Positions 25,564 to 34,600 of a stretch of DNA of 42,599 nt are shown in pieces. A program made the position numbers and the translations under genes. Every line of letters begins with the position of its first letter. The first letter of the stretch is position 1. The stretch lies in NCBI GenBank assembly GCA_017427165.1, contig JAFRTK010000104.1, forward strand, positions 1-42,599, read 5' to 3'. This DNA comes from Clostridia bacterium. GTDB lineage: Bacteria; Bacillota; Clostridia; Christensenellales; Aristaeellaceae. A model generated the notes under the pieces. That model made no database searches. It was given only the letters and a program-made list of their open reading frames with translations, and was not told the origin of the DNA.

Positions 25564-26100
25564 TTACTCTACAGCAGCCGCTCCACGTTCCATCGCCTGG
25601 CGGTTGATGGGAAGCAGGTGCTCCTTCTTTGGACCGAAGGTGGCCTTCAGGGCTTCCATGGCGGAATCGATGGAGACCACACCGGTCTTCTTCAGGATTG
25701 CACCAAGCATAACCATGTTGGCGGTACGGGCATTGCCAAGCTCTTCCGCAATACCGTTGCAGTCCACCGGGATCGCGACAATGTCATCGCGGTCGGGGGT
25801 GATGTCGATCAGGGAGGAGTTATACAGCATGATGCCGCCCTTTTCCATAGCGGGGGTGAATTTGATCATGCTGGGCTTGTTCATGATGACAGCGAAGGGG
25901 ATTTCCGTAACAAGCGGAGACCCGATCGGTTCATCGGAGATGACCACGGCGCAGTTGGCTTCACCGCCGCGCATTTCCGGACCGTAGGACGGCATCCAGG
26001 AAACGTTCATCCCTTCGTGCATGGCCGCCTTGGCCAGCAGCTGGCCGATGAGCAGGACGCCCTGGCCGCCGAAACCGGCAATCAGAAATTGAGCTTCCAT
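25564..26100 (-). CDS. korC: 2-oxoacid:ferredoxin oxidoreductase gamma subunit
   Basis: 178 residues matching the POR/KOR gamma domain: GFGGQGVLLIGQLLAKAA near the start, YGPEMRGGEANCAVVIS and the C-terminal NMVMLGA. The four-subunit enzyme oxidatively decarboxylates a 2-oxoacid to its acyl-CoA and reduces ferredoxin. It is the last gene of the operon and starts 3 nt after the beta stop. Whether the enzyme acts on 2-oxoglutarate (Kor) or branched-chain 2-oxoacids (Vor) cannot be settled from sequence alone. Confidence 0.92.
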   Translation of the reverse strand: MEAQFLIAGFGGQGVLLIGQLLAKAAMHEGMNVSWMPSYGPEMRGGEANCAVVISDEPIGSPLVTEIPFAVIMNKPSMIKFTPAMEKGGIMLYNSSLIDITPDRDDIVAIPVDCNGIAEELGNARTANMVMLGAILKKTGVVSIDSAMEALKATFGPKKEHLLPINRQAMERGAAAVE

Positions 26101-26103
26101 GGA

Positions 26104-26841
<738 letters not shown>

Positions 26842-26843
26842 GA

Positions 26844-27920
26844 TTATTTGCCCTCCTTTGCCAGCGTTTCCACCTGGGTCATGATTTCGCGTACGGTGGG
26901 GACGATACCGCCGGTACGGCCGAAGAAGTGAACGGGCTTTTTGCCGTTCACAGCCAAGCGGACATCATCCACCATCTGGCCCATGCTCATTTCCACCGTG
27001 AGGAAGGCTTTGGCATGCTCCGCAGCCTTGGCAATCGGCGCGTTGGGGAAGGGCCACAGGGTGATGGGCCGGATCAGGCCGGCTTTGATGCCTTCCGCAC
27101 GAAGCTTGCGCATGGCACTGCGGGCAATACGCGCGGTGGTGCCATAGGCGACGATGACATAGTCCGCGTCATCGGTCATTTCCTCCTGCCAGCGGCATTC
27201 GGTCTGCTCCATGACGGCGTACTTTTCGTACAGGTGATTGACGTGCTTTTCCAGCACGGCGGGATCGATGTACAGGGAGTTGATGATCGCACGCTCGCGG
27301 TCGGACTGCGGGGTCCAGCCGGTGGCCGCCCAGGTCTTGGGAGGCAGGTCGGCGGGCACCTTGTGCTCCGGCATTTCAACGGGCTCCATCATCTGGCCGA
27401 TGAGGCCGTCGCCCATGATCAGGACCGGGTTGCGGTAACGGTCCGCCAGGTCAAAGGCGTCCATCGTCAGCTCGACGGCTTCCTGCACAGAGGCGGGAGC
27501 CAGCACCAGCATCCGGTAGTCACCATGGCCGCCGCCGCGGGTGGACTGGTAATAGTCACTCTGGGCGGGCTGGATGGAACCGAGGCCAGGGCCGCCGCGC
27601 ACCATGTTGACGATCACGCAGGGCAGCTCCGCACCGACGATATAGCTGATACCTTCCTGCTTGAGGGAGATTCCCGGGCTGGAAGAGGAAGTCATGACAC
27701 GGGCACCGGCACCGGCTGCACCGTAGACCATATTGATGGCGGCAACTTCACTTTCCGCCTGCAGGAAACAGCCGCCCTCAATCTTCGGCAGCCGCTTGGA
27801 CATGTATTCAGGAACCTGGTTCTGGGGAGTGATCGGATAGCCGAAGAAGAAGCGGCATCCGGCCTGGATGGCGGCTTCAGCGATGGCCTCGTTCCCCTTC
27901 ATGAGCATTTTCTGACCCAT
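26844..27920 (-). CDS. korA: 2-oxoacid:ferredoxin oxidoreductase alpha subunit (VorB/KorA type)
   Basis: 358 residues with the pyrimidine-binding domain ([26 protein letters not shown] split by GYPITP), the Glu-containing [22 protein letters not shown], and the transketolase C-terminal-like domain from about 240. Close relatives are often annotated VorB (branched-chain 2-oxoacids), so korA here is a family label rather than a substrate claim. The enzyme would produce reduced ferredoxin that can feed Rnf. AGGAGG lies just upstream of the start, and the ferredoxin gene ends 15 nt before it. Confidence 0.93.
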   Translation of the reverse strand: MGQKMLMKGNEAIAEAAIQAGCRFFFGYPITPQNQVPEYMSKRLPKIEGGCFLQAESEVAAINMVYGAAGAGARVMTSSSSPGISLKQEGISYIVGAELPCVIVNMVRGGPGLGSIQPAQSDYYQSTRGGGHGDYRMLVLAPASVQEAVELTMDAFDLADRYRNPVLIMGDGLIGQMMEPVEMPEHKVPADLPPKTWAATGWTPQSDRERAIINSLYIDPAVLEKHVNHLYEKYAVMEQTECRWQEEMTDDADYVIVAYGTTARIARSAMRKLRAEGIKAGLIRPITLWPFPNAPIAKAAEHAKAFLTVEMSMGQMVDDVRLAVNGKKPVHFFGRTGGIVPTVREIMTQVETLAKEGK

Positions 27921-27935
27921 GGATACGCTTCCTCC

Positions 27936-28139
27936 TTATTTTTCTACTTTGATCACGGCGTCCGGGCACATGCGGGCACAGAACGCGCAGCCGATGCACT
28001 TATCCTGCTCCGTAATGCAGATGGGGTGATACCCTTTGGCGTTAATGTCCTTACTCAGGGCGAGGAGATGCTTCGGACATACGTCAGCACACAGGCCGCA
28101 GCCTTTGCAGGTCTCCCGGTCAATGGTCAGTTTGGCCAA
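27936..28139 (-). CDS. korD: Ferredoxin-like subunit (2x[4Fe-4S]) of the 2-oxoacid oxidoreductase
   Basis: 67 residues with two cluster motifs, CKGCGLCADVCP (11-22) and CIGCAFCARMCP (48-59). The start is TTG at 28139, chosen because AAGGAGG lies 9 nt upstream and the product then begins MAKLTID, as in related subunits. In-frame ATG codons further upstream overlap the promoter and are unlikely. It is the first gene of the operon and passes electrons from the catalytic core to free ferredoxin. Confidence 0.88.
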   Translation of the reverse strand: MAKLTIDRETCKGCGLCADVCPKHLLALSKDINAKGYHPICITEQDKCIGCAFCARMCPDAVIKVEK

Positions 28140-28173
28140 GGTGTTCCGCCTCCTTACGTAATTGCTAACGATC

Positions 28174-28202
28174 ATTATAATTTTGAGGGTTTTGTTCGTC
28201 AA
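28174..28202 (-). promoter_or_regulatory. Promoter of the 2-oxoacid oxidoreductase operon
   Basis: On the minus strand TTGACG (28202-28197) and a perfect TATAAT (28179-28174) are separated by 17 nt, 35 nt from the TTG start. Confidence 0.88.
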
Positions 28203-28247
28203 CATCAGAACAATCAAAAGGACGGAAAGAATGCAATCCGTGAACGC

Positions 28248-28276
28248 TTGCATCGTCAGATCCGGACGCCTATAAT
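28248..28276 (+). promoter_or_regulatory. Promoter of the HAD phosphatase gene
   Basis: TTGCAT at 28248-28253 and TATAAT at 28271-28276 are separated by 17 nt. It diverges from the oxidoreductase promoter 46 nt away. Confidence 0.82.
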
Positions 28277-28316
28277 ATACGAAGCCGGAAGGCAGAACAA
28301 GGATTGGAGAGGGAAC

Positions 28317-28973
28317 ATGCTGAAAGAGGAAGAAAAGCGGGCTGTTGTTTTTGACCTGGACGGAACGCTGACCAATACGCTGGAGGATATCGCAAATGCC
28401 ATGAACCGGGCGCTGCGGATGTACGGACTGCCGGAGTGGGAAACGGATGATTACCGTTACCTGGTCGGAAACGGTGTCCGGATCCTGGCCCAGCGGGCTG
28501 TACGCGACCGGCAGGAGCTGGCTGAGAAGGTCGGGGCAGAATACCAGGCGTGGTACGGAGCCCACAACCAGGAAAAGACCGGGCCGTATGAAGGAATTCC
28601 GGAGCTGCTGAAGGAACTGAACGCACGCGGGATTCCGGTATGTGTTCTTTCCAACAAGCCGGATCCGGACACAAAGAATGTGATTGCTCATTATTTCCCG
28701 GATATCCGGTTTGCGAAAGTCCTGGGACAGACGGAACTGCCGATCAAACCGGATCCGGCCGGAGCCATTGCAATCGCACGGGAGATCGGGGTTTCCCCGG
28801 AAAACTTCATGTACCTGGGAGATACAGCGGTGGACATGAAATGCGCTGTAAACGCAGGAATGCACCCGATCGGTGTACTGTGGGGATTCCGCACGGCGGA
28901 GGAACTGACAGGAAACGGTGCGGAACACCTGATTTCCGAACCGATGGAACTGACTGCGCTGCTGGACAGATGA
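28317..28973 (+). CDS. HAD-family phosphatase, phosphoglycolate phosphatase-like
   Basis: 218 residues from the ATG at 28317, with GGAGAGGG upstream; the frame is open further left but only as antisense to the oxidoreductase genes. HAD motif I is VFDLDGTLTNT (nucleophile Asp13, Asp15), motif II VLSNKPD, motif III Lys in IKPDP and motif IV YLGDTAVDM. A helical cap sits between motifs I and II, as in Gph/PpaX-type enzymes, which hydrolyse small phosphate esters or pyrophosphate. The exact substrate is uncertain. It is monocistronic with its own promoter and terminator. Confidence 0.9.
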   Translation: MLKEEEKRAVVFDLDGTLTNTLEDIANAMNRALRMYGLPEWETDDYRYLVGNGVRILAQRAVRDRQELAEKVGAEYQAWYGAHNQEKTGPYEGIPELLKELNARGIPVCVLSNKPDPDTKNVIAHYFPDIRFAKVLGQTELPIKPDPAGAIAIAREIGVSPENFMYLGDTAVDMKCAVNAGMHPIGVLWGFRTAEELTGNGAEHLISEPMELTALLDR

Positions 28974-29015
28974 GCCGGGAACCGGAAAGTATTTCAGGAC
29001 AGAAAACAGAATCAA

Positions 29016-29045
29016 AAAGGCGCCCGGTGCAAACCGGGCGCCTTT
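29016..29045. terminator. Bidirectional terminator between HAD phosphatase and rqcH
   Basis: A 12-bp GC-rich stem (29016-29027 with 29034-29045) is followed by five T on the minus strand and TTT on the plus strand, so it suits the convergent rqcH best. Confidence 0.9.
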
Positions 29046-29050
29046 GCAGT

Positions 29051-30790
29051 TCAGGAGATTACCGGAATCTGTTTTACATCTTCCTCCTCCGCGGTGATGT
29101 AGGCTGTTTTGTGATGCGTATAAATTACTTTGCCAGGTGCCGCACCGGAGGGCTTTTTGACATATTTCTTCCGGGTGTAGTCAATGGGGACCATGGAGCT
29201 GCGCTGTCCTTTGCTGTACCAGGCGGCGAGGATCGCGGCCTGCATCAGCGTGCTGCGGGGGATTTCCCCTTCGGCACGGATGATCACGTGGCTGCCGGGC
29301 ATATCCTTGGCATGGAGCCACATTTCTTCCGGCTTTGCGGATGCAGTCAGGCGGTCATTCTGGGCAGCGTTCTTGCCTACGAGGATTTCAATGCCGTCGG
29401 CGGAACGGAAACGGTAAGGCTGGCTTTGGGGAAGCTGGCGCTGCTGGCGACGGTTGGTAACCCGCTTCATATAACCGGTGCGTACCAGCTCCTGGCGGAT
29501 TTCCTCAAGCTCGCTTTCACCGGTACACTTGTCCAGGTCCAGCAGCATGCCCTCCAGGTAATCCAGTTCCTCCAGCGTTTTTGCTTTCTGCACCGCAGCT
29601 GTTTCCCGGGCGGAGCGTGCCTTCTGGTATTTTTTGAAATACCTTTGGGCATTCTGGCTGGGAGTCAGGCGGATATCCAGCGGGACGGTGATTTCACCGC
29701 CCGAGGCGCTGAACCAGTCGGGGAGAACTGCCTCGGTCATGCCTTTTTTCAGCTGGTACAGGTTCGCGTTGATGGCTTCACCCATCATCCGGTATTCTTC
29801 CATGCGCTCAGCGGAGGCCAGTTCCTCCTCCTGCATGGCCAGCTTTTTTTCACAGCGCTCCACATGCGTTTTCAGCGTCCGCAGCATGGAGGCACTTTTC
29901 TGGTTCAGGCGGTCTTTGGCATCCCGGCTGCCAAAACAGATCTCCATGGCTTCGCTCAGGGTGGGATACGACTTCTGTGCGGAGAGGTCACGGCTGAAAT
30001 AGGGGAACGCGAAAACCTCTTCCGCAGTACCGTCCGGGTTGAAAAGGACGCGTGGATCAGCCATATCCGGCAAGCGGTGAATCAGGTCCGCCAGACGGTC
30101 ACAGGCAGTGCGCAGGTCTTCCGGCCAGGTATCTCCCGGCGCCAGGACGCGCATGGCCAGTTCTTCCGCCGCAGGACGGCTGAGGCCTGTAATATGGTCC
30201 GCAATCACACGGCTGAAGCGGCCGGGTTCAAGAGCCTGCAGGCGTTCATAAAGCGCTTCGCCGGTCAGGCTGTCCGGGTTCAGCTTGCCCTGGGAGGGCG
30301 GAGGCAGATAGGTCATGCCCGGCTGCACCTGGCGTACCCGGCTCATATCCGGACTGACGTGGCGCGCGGCTTCGAGCACGCGGCCGTTCTCATCCAGCAG
30401 CATCAGGTTGGAATGGCGGCCCATGATTTCCAGCACCAGCCGGCGGAGCACATGGTCGCCCATTTCATTAACGGCATCCAGGTCCACATGGATTACCCGA
30501 TCGCCTTCCACCTGGCGGATTTCCGTGACGCGGGCGCCGGTCAGCTGCTTCCGCATGAGCATGCACAGCGCCGGCGGCTCGAGCGGGTTGGAAAAGGAAC
30601 CCTTTGTCAGATGGCAGCGGGCATTGTTCGGGGAGGCGCAGAGCAGCAGCCGGTGGTTCTCACTTCCCGCGCGAATCACCAGAATCACCGCATCCCGCTC
30701 CGGCTGGGTGATTTTATCCACCCGGCCGCCCTGCAGGATCCGGTTCAGCTCCCTGGCGGCAAATCCGACCGTCAGTCCGTCCATCGGCAT
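29051..30790 (-). CDS. rqcH: RqcH/Rqc2-type ribosome quality-control protein (NFACT family)
   Basis: 579 residues. The N-terminal NFACT-N domain (MDGLTVGFAARELN...) is followed by helix-hairpin-helix and long coiled-coil segments (about 280-430) and a C-terminal NFACT-R/DUF814 domain with MWLHAKDMPGSHV. RqcH binds stalled 50S subunits and recruits tRNA-Ala to add C-terminal alanine tails that mark the peptide for degradation. Older annotation calls these fibronectin-binding proteins. The start at 30790 has AAGGAG 11 nt upstream; the second ATG two codons later is less well placed. It begins 19 nt after ribU, so it is probably co-transcribed behind the FMN riboswitch. Confidence 0.93.
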   Translation of the reverse strand: MPMDGLTVGFAARELNRILQGGRVDKITQPERDAVILVIRAGSENHRLLLCASPNNARCHLTKGSFSNPLEPPALCMLMRKQLTGARVTEIRQVEGDRVIHVDLDAVNEMGDHVLRRLVLEIMGRHSNLMLLDENGRVLEAARHVSPDMSRVRQVQPGMTYLPPPSQGKLNPDSLTGEALYERLQALEPGRFSRVIADHITGLSRPAAEELAMRVLAPGDTWPEDLRTACDRLADLIHRLPDMADPRVLFNPDGTAEEVFAFPYFSRDLSAQKSYPTLSEAMEICFGSRDAKDRLNQKSASMLRTLKTHVERCEKKLAMQEEELASAERMEEYRMMGEAINANLYQLKKGMTEAVLPDWFSASGGEITVPLDIRLTPSQNAQRYFKKYQKARSARETAAVQKAKTLEELDYLEGMLLDLDKCTGESELEEIRQELVRTGYMKRVTNRRQQRQLPQSQPYRFRSADGIEILVGKNAAQNDRLTASAKPEEMWLHAKDMPGSHVIIRAEGEIPRSTLMQAAILAAWYSKGQRSSMVPIDYTRKKYVKKPSGAAPGKVIYTHHKTAYITAEEEDVKQIPVIS

Positions 30791-30809
30791 AGGTTATCTC
30801 TCTCCTTAG

Positions 30810-31397
30810 TCAGCGGATTTTGCCGTGGAGCAGGGGGCTCAGCGGCTTATAGATAATACCGGTAATCAGGCTCAGGACAACACCTTTGAGCAGGTTGAAA
30901 GGCGCGGTTGCAATCAGCAGCAGCTTCCATTCGCTGTCTGCGCCGCACATGGCCAGGATTTTCTCCATCGGCATCATCTGGGCATAGAAGGGAATCAGGA
31001 TGAATTTATTCGCAAACACCCCGATCACGACCATGCACAGGGTCCCGATCAGCATACCGATCAGGGCTGTTTTCCGAGTCTTGTTTCTTGCGTAGATCAG
31101 CCCGGCAGGAATGATCAGGGCAAGACCCATGATAAAGTCAGCCAGCTTTCCGATTCCCATTGTTGTGGAATGGGCCCAGCCGATCAGGCATTTCAGCGCC
31201 AGAATGATGGCCCCGGCGATAGGCCCCATGGAGAAATTACCAAGCATCACAGGCAGCAGGCTGAAATCAAGCTTGTAGAATCCGACAATCGGGATTCCTG
31301 GAATCAGATCCAGCAGGCAGGCCAGTGCGGTCAGCATAGCGATACGTGTCATGTTGCCGACCGTAAGGAATTTCCGGGTAGTTACCGTAGTGTTCAT
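30810..31397 (-). CDS. ribU: Riboflavin ECF transporter S component
   Basis: 195 residues with about five or six membrane helices. The substrate-binding subunit signatures include YKLDFSLLPVMLGNFSMGPIAG split as KLDFSLLP and GPIAGA. The identity as riboflavin-specific RibU is strongly supported by an FMN riboswitch directly upstream. It would work with the shared ECF energising module (EcfA/A'/T), not encoded here. GGAGGGG at 31410-31404 is the ribosome site, 6 nt from the ATG. Confidence 0.92.
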   Translation of the reverse strand: MNTTVTTRKFLTVGNMTRIAMLTALACLLDLIPGIPIVGFYKLDFSLLPVMLGNFSMGPIAGAIILALKCLIGWAHSTTMGIGKLADFIMGLALIIPAGLIYARNKTRKTALIGMLIGTLCMVVIGVFANKFILIPFYAQMMPMEKILAMCGADSEWKLLLIATAPFNLLKGVVLSLITGIIYKPLSPLLHGKIR

Positions 31398-31423
31398 AAT
31401 GAACCCCTCCTATAAATGCGCGC

Positions 31424-31453
31424 GCCCCTCAAAGCAGCTTCGCTCTGAGGGGC
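31424..31453 (-). promoter_or_regulatory. Expression-platform hairpin of the FMN riboswitch
   Basis: On the minus strand GCCCCTCAGAGC pairs with GCTTTGAGGGGC just upstream of the ribU ribosome site. The same CCCCTC could instead pair with GAGGGG of the ribosome site at 31404-31410, so the two pairings exclude each other. A second small hairpin, CCGGTGC/GCGCCGG, lies at 31460-31477. No U-rich tail is present, so translational control is more likely than termination. Confidence 0.6.
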
Positions 31454-31488
31454 GGAAGGCCGGCGCAAAAGCACCGGACGCATAACCG

Positions 31489-31604
31489 TTTCTTCTCTCA
31501 TCCAGACTATACTGTCGGCTCCGGAATCTGACCGGATCGGCTGAGCAATGCTCAGTTCGCGGGCTGTACCGCCGGTAGGGAATTGCACCCGTCCCCGAAG
31601 AAGC
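31489..31604 (-). ncRNA. FMN riboswitch (RFN element)
   Basis: Read on the minus strand, the element has the conserved CTTCGGGG, CGGGTG, AATTCCCTACCGGCGG, AGCCCGCG, CCGGTCAGATTCCGG, GCCGACAG and TAGTCTGGATGAGAGAAG segments in the right order. It binds FMN in the nascent mRNA and lowers riboflavin uptake when flavin is plentiful. It lies 92 nt upstream of ribU. Confidence 0.97.
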
Positions 31605-31631
31605 TTTAAGTGGTACGCTTTGTACGGTGGT

Positions 31632-31660
31632 ATTATATTCTCCCGGGCAGACTTCGTCAA
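31632..31660 (-). promoter_or_regulatory. Promoter of the FMN riboswitch-ribU-rqcH unit
   Basis: On the minus strand TTGACG (31660-31655) and TATAAT (31637-31632) have a 17-nt spacer; transcription would begin about 20 nt before the riboswitch. Confidence 0.88.
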
Positions 31661-31673
31661 TCCCGCGGAAGAA

Positions 31674-32714
31674 TTATATTCCTTTCAGGAATTCGGCCAG
31701 AAGCAGGCCGACTTTCCGGTTGTACGCGGCATTCGGGTGGAAGCGGGCGCCCATATCCTCGGGACCGTAATCCGGAAGCGCAAAGGTGAACAGGTTTTCC
31801 AGACCTTCCCGGCGGGCCAGTGCGACGGCTTCTTCCGCCAGCTCGGGATGGACATCGGTACCGGGAAGAATCCAGACTATTTTAGCAGCCGGGTTATTCC
31901 GGCGGACGATTTTCAGGAAGTCCGCCGCTCCTCGGACAACGGTATCCCGGTCCTGTTCAAAGCTGTTTTTCTGGTTCATGCCGCCGCAGTCATTTGTCAG
32001 CAGACGGATGCATATGATATCCGGCTGCCAGGAGGCGAAATCCCAGGGCTTTCCGCAGCCGCGGGCTTCCGCTTCCGGCCCCTGCAGCACACCGGCGGTC
32101 TGCTCGTAAAATTCGGTCATCGTGTGGGCGGGATTGTGCTCCCAGTCCCAGCAGACGCCCCAGCCGCTCTGGGAAAGCACGCTGCGCTCGGCATTCAGCG
32201 CCCGGCAGGCGATGAAAGAATAGTTGCCGCAGGCGGTAAACCAGAGCGGAATCCATTCATCATTCCCGTTCGGCGCCAGCGCGCCTTCACCGCTGGTAAG
32301 GCTGTCCCCGATAAATTCAATCTTCAGATTCCGGGGAGGCAGCTCATCAAGGTCCCCTTTCATCCGGAGGCTGTGCAGCAGGACTGTTGCGGCCGGATTG
32401 TCCGGCATACACTGGGTTTCCTTCATCAGCGTCACCGTCCGGCTGTTGGCAGGATCCATGCCGAGAACCAATGGATAAAAGCGGATACCGGGCTCCACCG
32501 GGAAGCGGGCAACCGGGCATCCGTCCGCCAGGACGGCGACCCACATCACCGGGGACATTGCCGGCGCTTCGAGCTCCGCCCAGAGATCGGAACCGCGGAA
32601 CTGCATTTCAATACCGCTGCCGGTCCAGTCCAGCGCAAGCGGACTGCGGGAACGGTCCAGCCGTCCCAGGATACGCAGCTTCGGATTATCTGAAGAAACT
32701 GGAATTACATTCAT
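31674..32714 (-). CDS. CE2-like carbohydrate acetyl esterase (N-terminal jelly roll plus SGNH)
   Basis: 346 residues from the ATG at 32714, chosen because GGAGG lies 7 nt upstream; earlier in-frame ATG codons lack a ribosome site. Residues about 1-120 form a beta-rich N-terminal domain and the rest is an SGNH hydrolase with Ser138 in FIGDSLTSGEG and His326 in RFHPN. The Asp normally three residues before the His is Ala, consistent with the Ser-His dyad known in some CE2 esterases. There is no signal peptide, so it may act on imported acetylated xylo-oligosaccharides. It has its own promoter. No terminator is seen before the ribU promoter 14 nt downstream. Confidence 0.85.
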   Translation of the reverse strand: MNVIPVSSDNPKLRILGRLDRSRSPLALDWTGSGIEMQFRGSDLWAELEAPAMSPVMWVAVLADGCPVARFPVEPGIRFYPLVLGMDPANSRTVTLMKETQCMPDNPAATVLLHSLRMKGDLDELPPRNLKIEFIGDSLTSGEGALAPNGNDEWIPLWFTACGNYSFIACRALNAERSVLSQSGWGVCWDWEHNPAHTMTEFYEQTAGVLQGPEAEARGCGKPWDFASWQPDIICIRLLTNDCGGMNQKNSFEQDRDTVVRGAADFLKIVRRNNPAAKIVWILPGTDVHPELAEEAVALARREGLENLFTFALPDYGPEDMGARFHPNAAYNRKVGLLLAEFLKGI

Positions 32715-32759
32715 AAAGCAGCCTCCATTCATCAGCAGCCTGATTTCATCATTACCGGT

Positions 32760-32788
32760 ATTGTATCCCACATGATGCGAAGAATCAA
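32760..32788 (-). promoter_or_regulatory. Promoter of the CE2-like esterase gene
   Basis: On the minus strand TTGATT (32788-32783) and TACAAT (32765-32760) are separated by 17 nt. Confidence 0.78.
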
Positions 32789-32853
32789 TCGGAAAACCCG
32801 GAGAACCATGCCGGGAAGTCCTGTTCTGCTGTTGATGCAAAACGTTGAACCGA

Positions 32854-32882
32854 TTGACATTTAACCCTGTTTGCGGTATCCT
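32854..32882 (+). promoter_or_regulatory. Promoter of gpmI
   Basis: TTGACA at 32854-32859 and TATCCT at 32877-32882 have a 17-nt spacer, about 50 nt before the start codon. Confidence 0.8.
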
Positions 32883-32932
32883 TTCCGACGGAATCAGAAG
32901 AAATGACTGACTTTTTCAGGAGGATGAAAAAC

Positions 32933-34540
32933 ATGACGAAACCCGTAGTGCTGGTTGTGATGGACGGCGTCGGAGAAACCCCTTCCGAGCTGGGCAACAT
33001 GGTTAAGCAGGCGACCACGCCGACCCTGGATGATCTGAAGGCCAACGATCCTTTCCGGATTATCAAAGCGCACGGTACCGCAGTGGGCCTGCCCTCCGAT
33101 GACGATATGGGCAACAGCGAAGTGGGCCACAACGCACTGGGATGCGGCCAGATCTACTCCCAGGGCGCCAAGCTGGTGAACGAGTCCATCGAATCCGGCT
33201 CTATTTTCCAGAGCGAGACCTGGAAGGACCTGACCGGATCTGTGATCGCCGGCGGCAACACACTGCATTTCATCGGACTGCTGTCCGACGGCAATGTGCA
33301 CAGCAATATCTCCCACCTGATCGCGATGCTGAAGGAAGCCAAGGCTGAGGGCGTAAAGAAAGCCCGCGTGCATATCCTGCTGGACGGCCGCGACGTGCCT
33401 GCCACTTCCGCACTGGAATATGTGGACCAGCTGGAGAATGCCCTGAAGGAACTGAACGACGGTTCCTTTGACGGACGGATTGCTTCCGGCGGAGGCCGTA
33501 TGCAGATCACCATGGACCGCTACCAGGCCAACTGGGGCATGGTAAAGGCCGGATGGGACGTGCATGTTCATGGCAAGAGCCAGTACAAGGCGATCAATGG
33601 GGAAGGCGCCTTCTTCAGCAGCGCCAGGGAAGCCATCGAGAACTTCCGCAACGAACAGCCTGGGATTATTGACCAGGACCTGCCCGCCTTCGTTATCGGG
33701 GAGAACGGAAAACCTGTCGGCGCCATGCAGGACGGCGACAGCGTAATCCTCTTCAACTTCCGCGGCGACCGCGCCCTGGAGCTCTCCATGGCGTTCGACG
33801 GCGACGCGTCCTTTGACAAGTTTGACCGCGGCGTGGTTCCGCAGGTGAAATACGCCGGCATGCTGGAGTATGACGGCGACCTGCACATCCCGCACAAGTA
33901 CCTGGTCAGCCCGCCCCAGATCCGCCACACGCTGACCGAACTGCTGGTGGAGAACGGCATCAACGAGTACGCCTGCTCCGAAACGCAGAAGTACGGCCAT
34001 GTGACCTATTTCTGGAACGGCAACCGCAGTGAAAAAGTGAGCGAGGAGCTGGAAACCTGGGAAGAGGTTCCCTCCGATGTGCGCTCCTTTGATGAGTGCC
34101 CCTGGATGAAGGGTACGGAGATCGCCGACCTGGTGATCGCCGCGATCGAATCCGGCAAGTACGGCTTTATCCGCTGCAACTTCCCGAACGGCGACATGGT
34201 CGGCCATACCGGCAACCTGTACGCAACGGAAATCGCGGTGGAATCCGTGGACCTGTGCCTGACCCGGATCCGGAAGGCCTGCGATGAGAACGGCTGCATC
34301 CTGGTGGTGACGGCGGACCATGGCAACTCCGACCAGATGCTGGAGAAGGACAAGAAGGGCAACGTCGCTGTACGGACCGCGCACAGCCTGAATCCCGTTC
34401 CCTTCATCATCCATGACAAGGATGCCCGCCACGAGATGGACACCGAGAGCCCCTTCGGCCTGGCGAATGTCGCCCCGACGGTTGTCGAACTGCTGGGACT
34501 GAAGCCCTATGAGTGCTGGGAAAAGAGCATGCTGAAGTAA
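32933..34540 (+). CDS. gpmI: 2,3-bisphosphoglycerate-independent phosphoglycerate mutase
   Basis: 535 residues from the ATG at 32933, set by AGGAGG (32918-32923) 9 nt upstream. It interconverts 3- and 2-phosphoglycerate in glycolysis in the cytoplasm. Metal ligands are visible at Asp11 (VVMDGVG) and the phospho-enzyme Ser62 (DMGNSEVGHNALGCG). Later motifs are GGGRMQITMDRY, FNFRGDRA, ADHGNSD and TAHSLNPVPF. It is somewhat longer than the common bacterial form (about 510 residues), with segments (e.g. SPPQIRHTL) that recall the plant/trypanosomatid-like subgroup. It is monocistronic. Confidence 0.96.
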   Translation: MTKPVVLVVMDGVGETPSELGNMVKQATTPTLDDLKANDPFRIIKAHGTAVGLPSDDDMGNSEVGHNALGCGQIYSQGAKLVNESIESGSIFQSETWKDLTGSVIAGGNTLHFIGLLSDGNVHSNISHLIAMLKEAKAEGVKKARVHILLDGRDVPATSALEYVDQLENALKELNDGSFDGRIASGGGRMQITMDRYQANWGMVKAGWDVHVHGKSQYKAINGEGAFFSSAREAIENFRNEQPGIIDQDLPAFVIGENGKPVGAMQDGDSVILFNFRGDRALELSMAFDGDASFDKFDRGVVPQVKYAGMLEYDGDLHIPHKYLVSPPQIRHTLTELLVENGINEYACSETQKYGHVTYFWNGNRSEKVSEELETWEEVPSDVRSFDECPWMKGTEIADLVIAAIESGKYGFIRCNFPNGDMVGHTGNLYATEIAVESVDLCLTRIRKACDENGCILVVTADHGNSDQMLEKDKKGNVAVRTAHSLNPVPFIIHDKDARHEMDTESPFGLANVAPTVVELLGLKPYECWEKSMLK

Positions 34541-34553
34541 TCCGGAACGAACG

Positions 34554-34584
34554 AAACCGCCTGCCAGATGGCAGGCGGTTTTTC
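34554..34584. terminator. Terminator between gpmI and the convergent GH10 gene
   Basis: A perfect 12-bp stem (34554-34565 with 34570-34581) with an AGAT loop ends in five T on the plus strand. On the minus strand the tail is only TTT, so it is weaker for the GH10 gene. Confidence 0.92.
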
Positions 34585-34600
34585 TGTGCTTCCAGGCAGG

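Noticed and set aside
32894-34432. 512-codon open frame antisense to gpmI
   Set aside because: gpmI has all catalytic motifs, promoter and terminator; the antisense frame has none.
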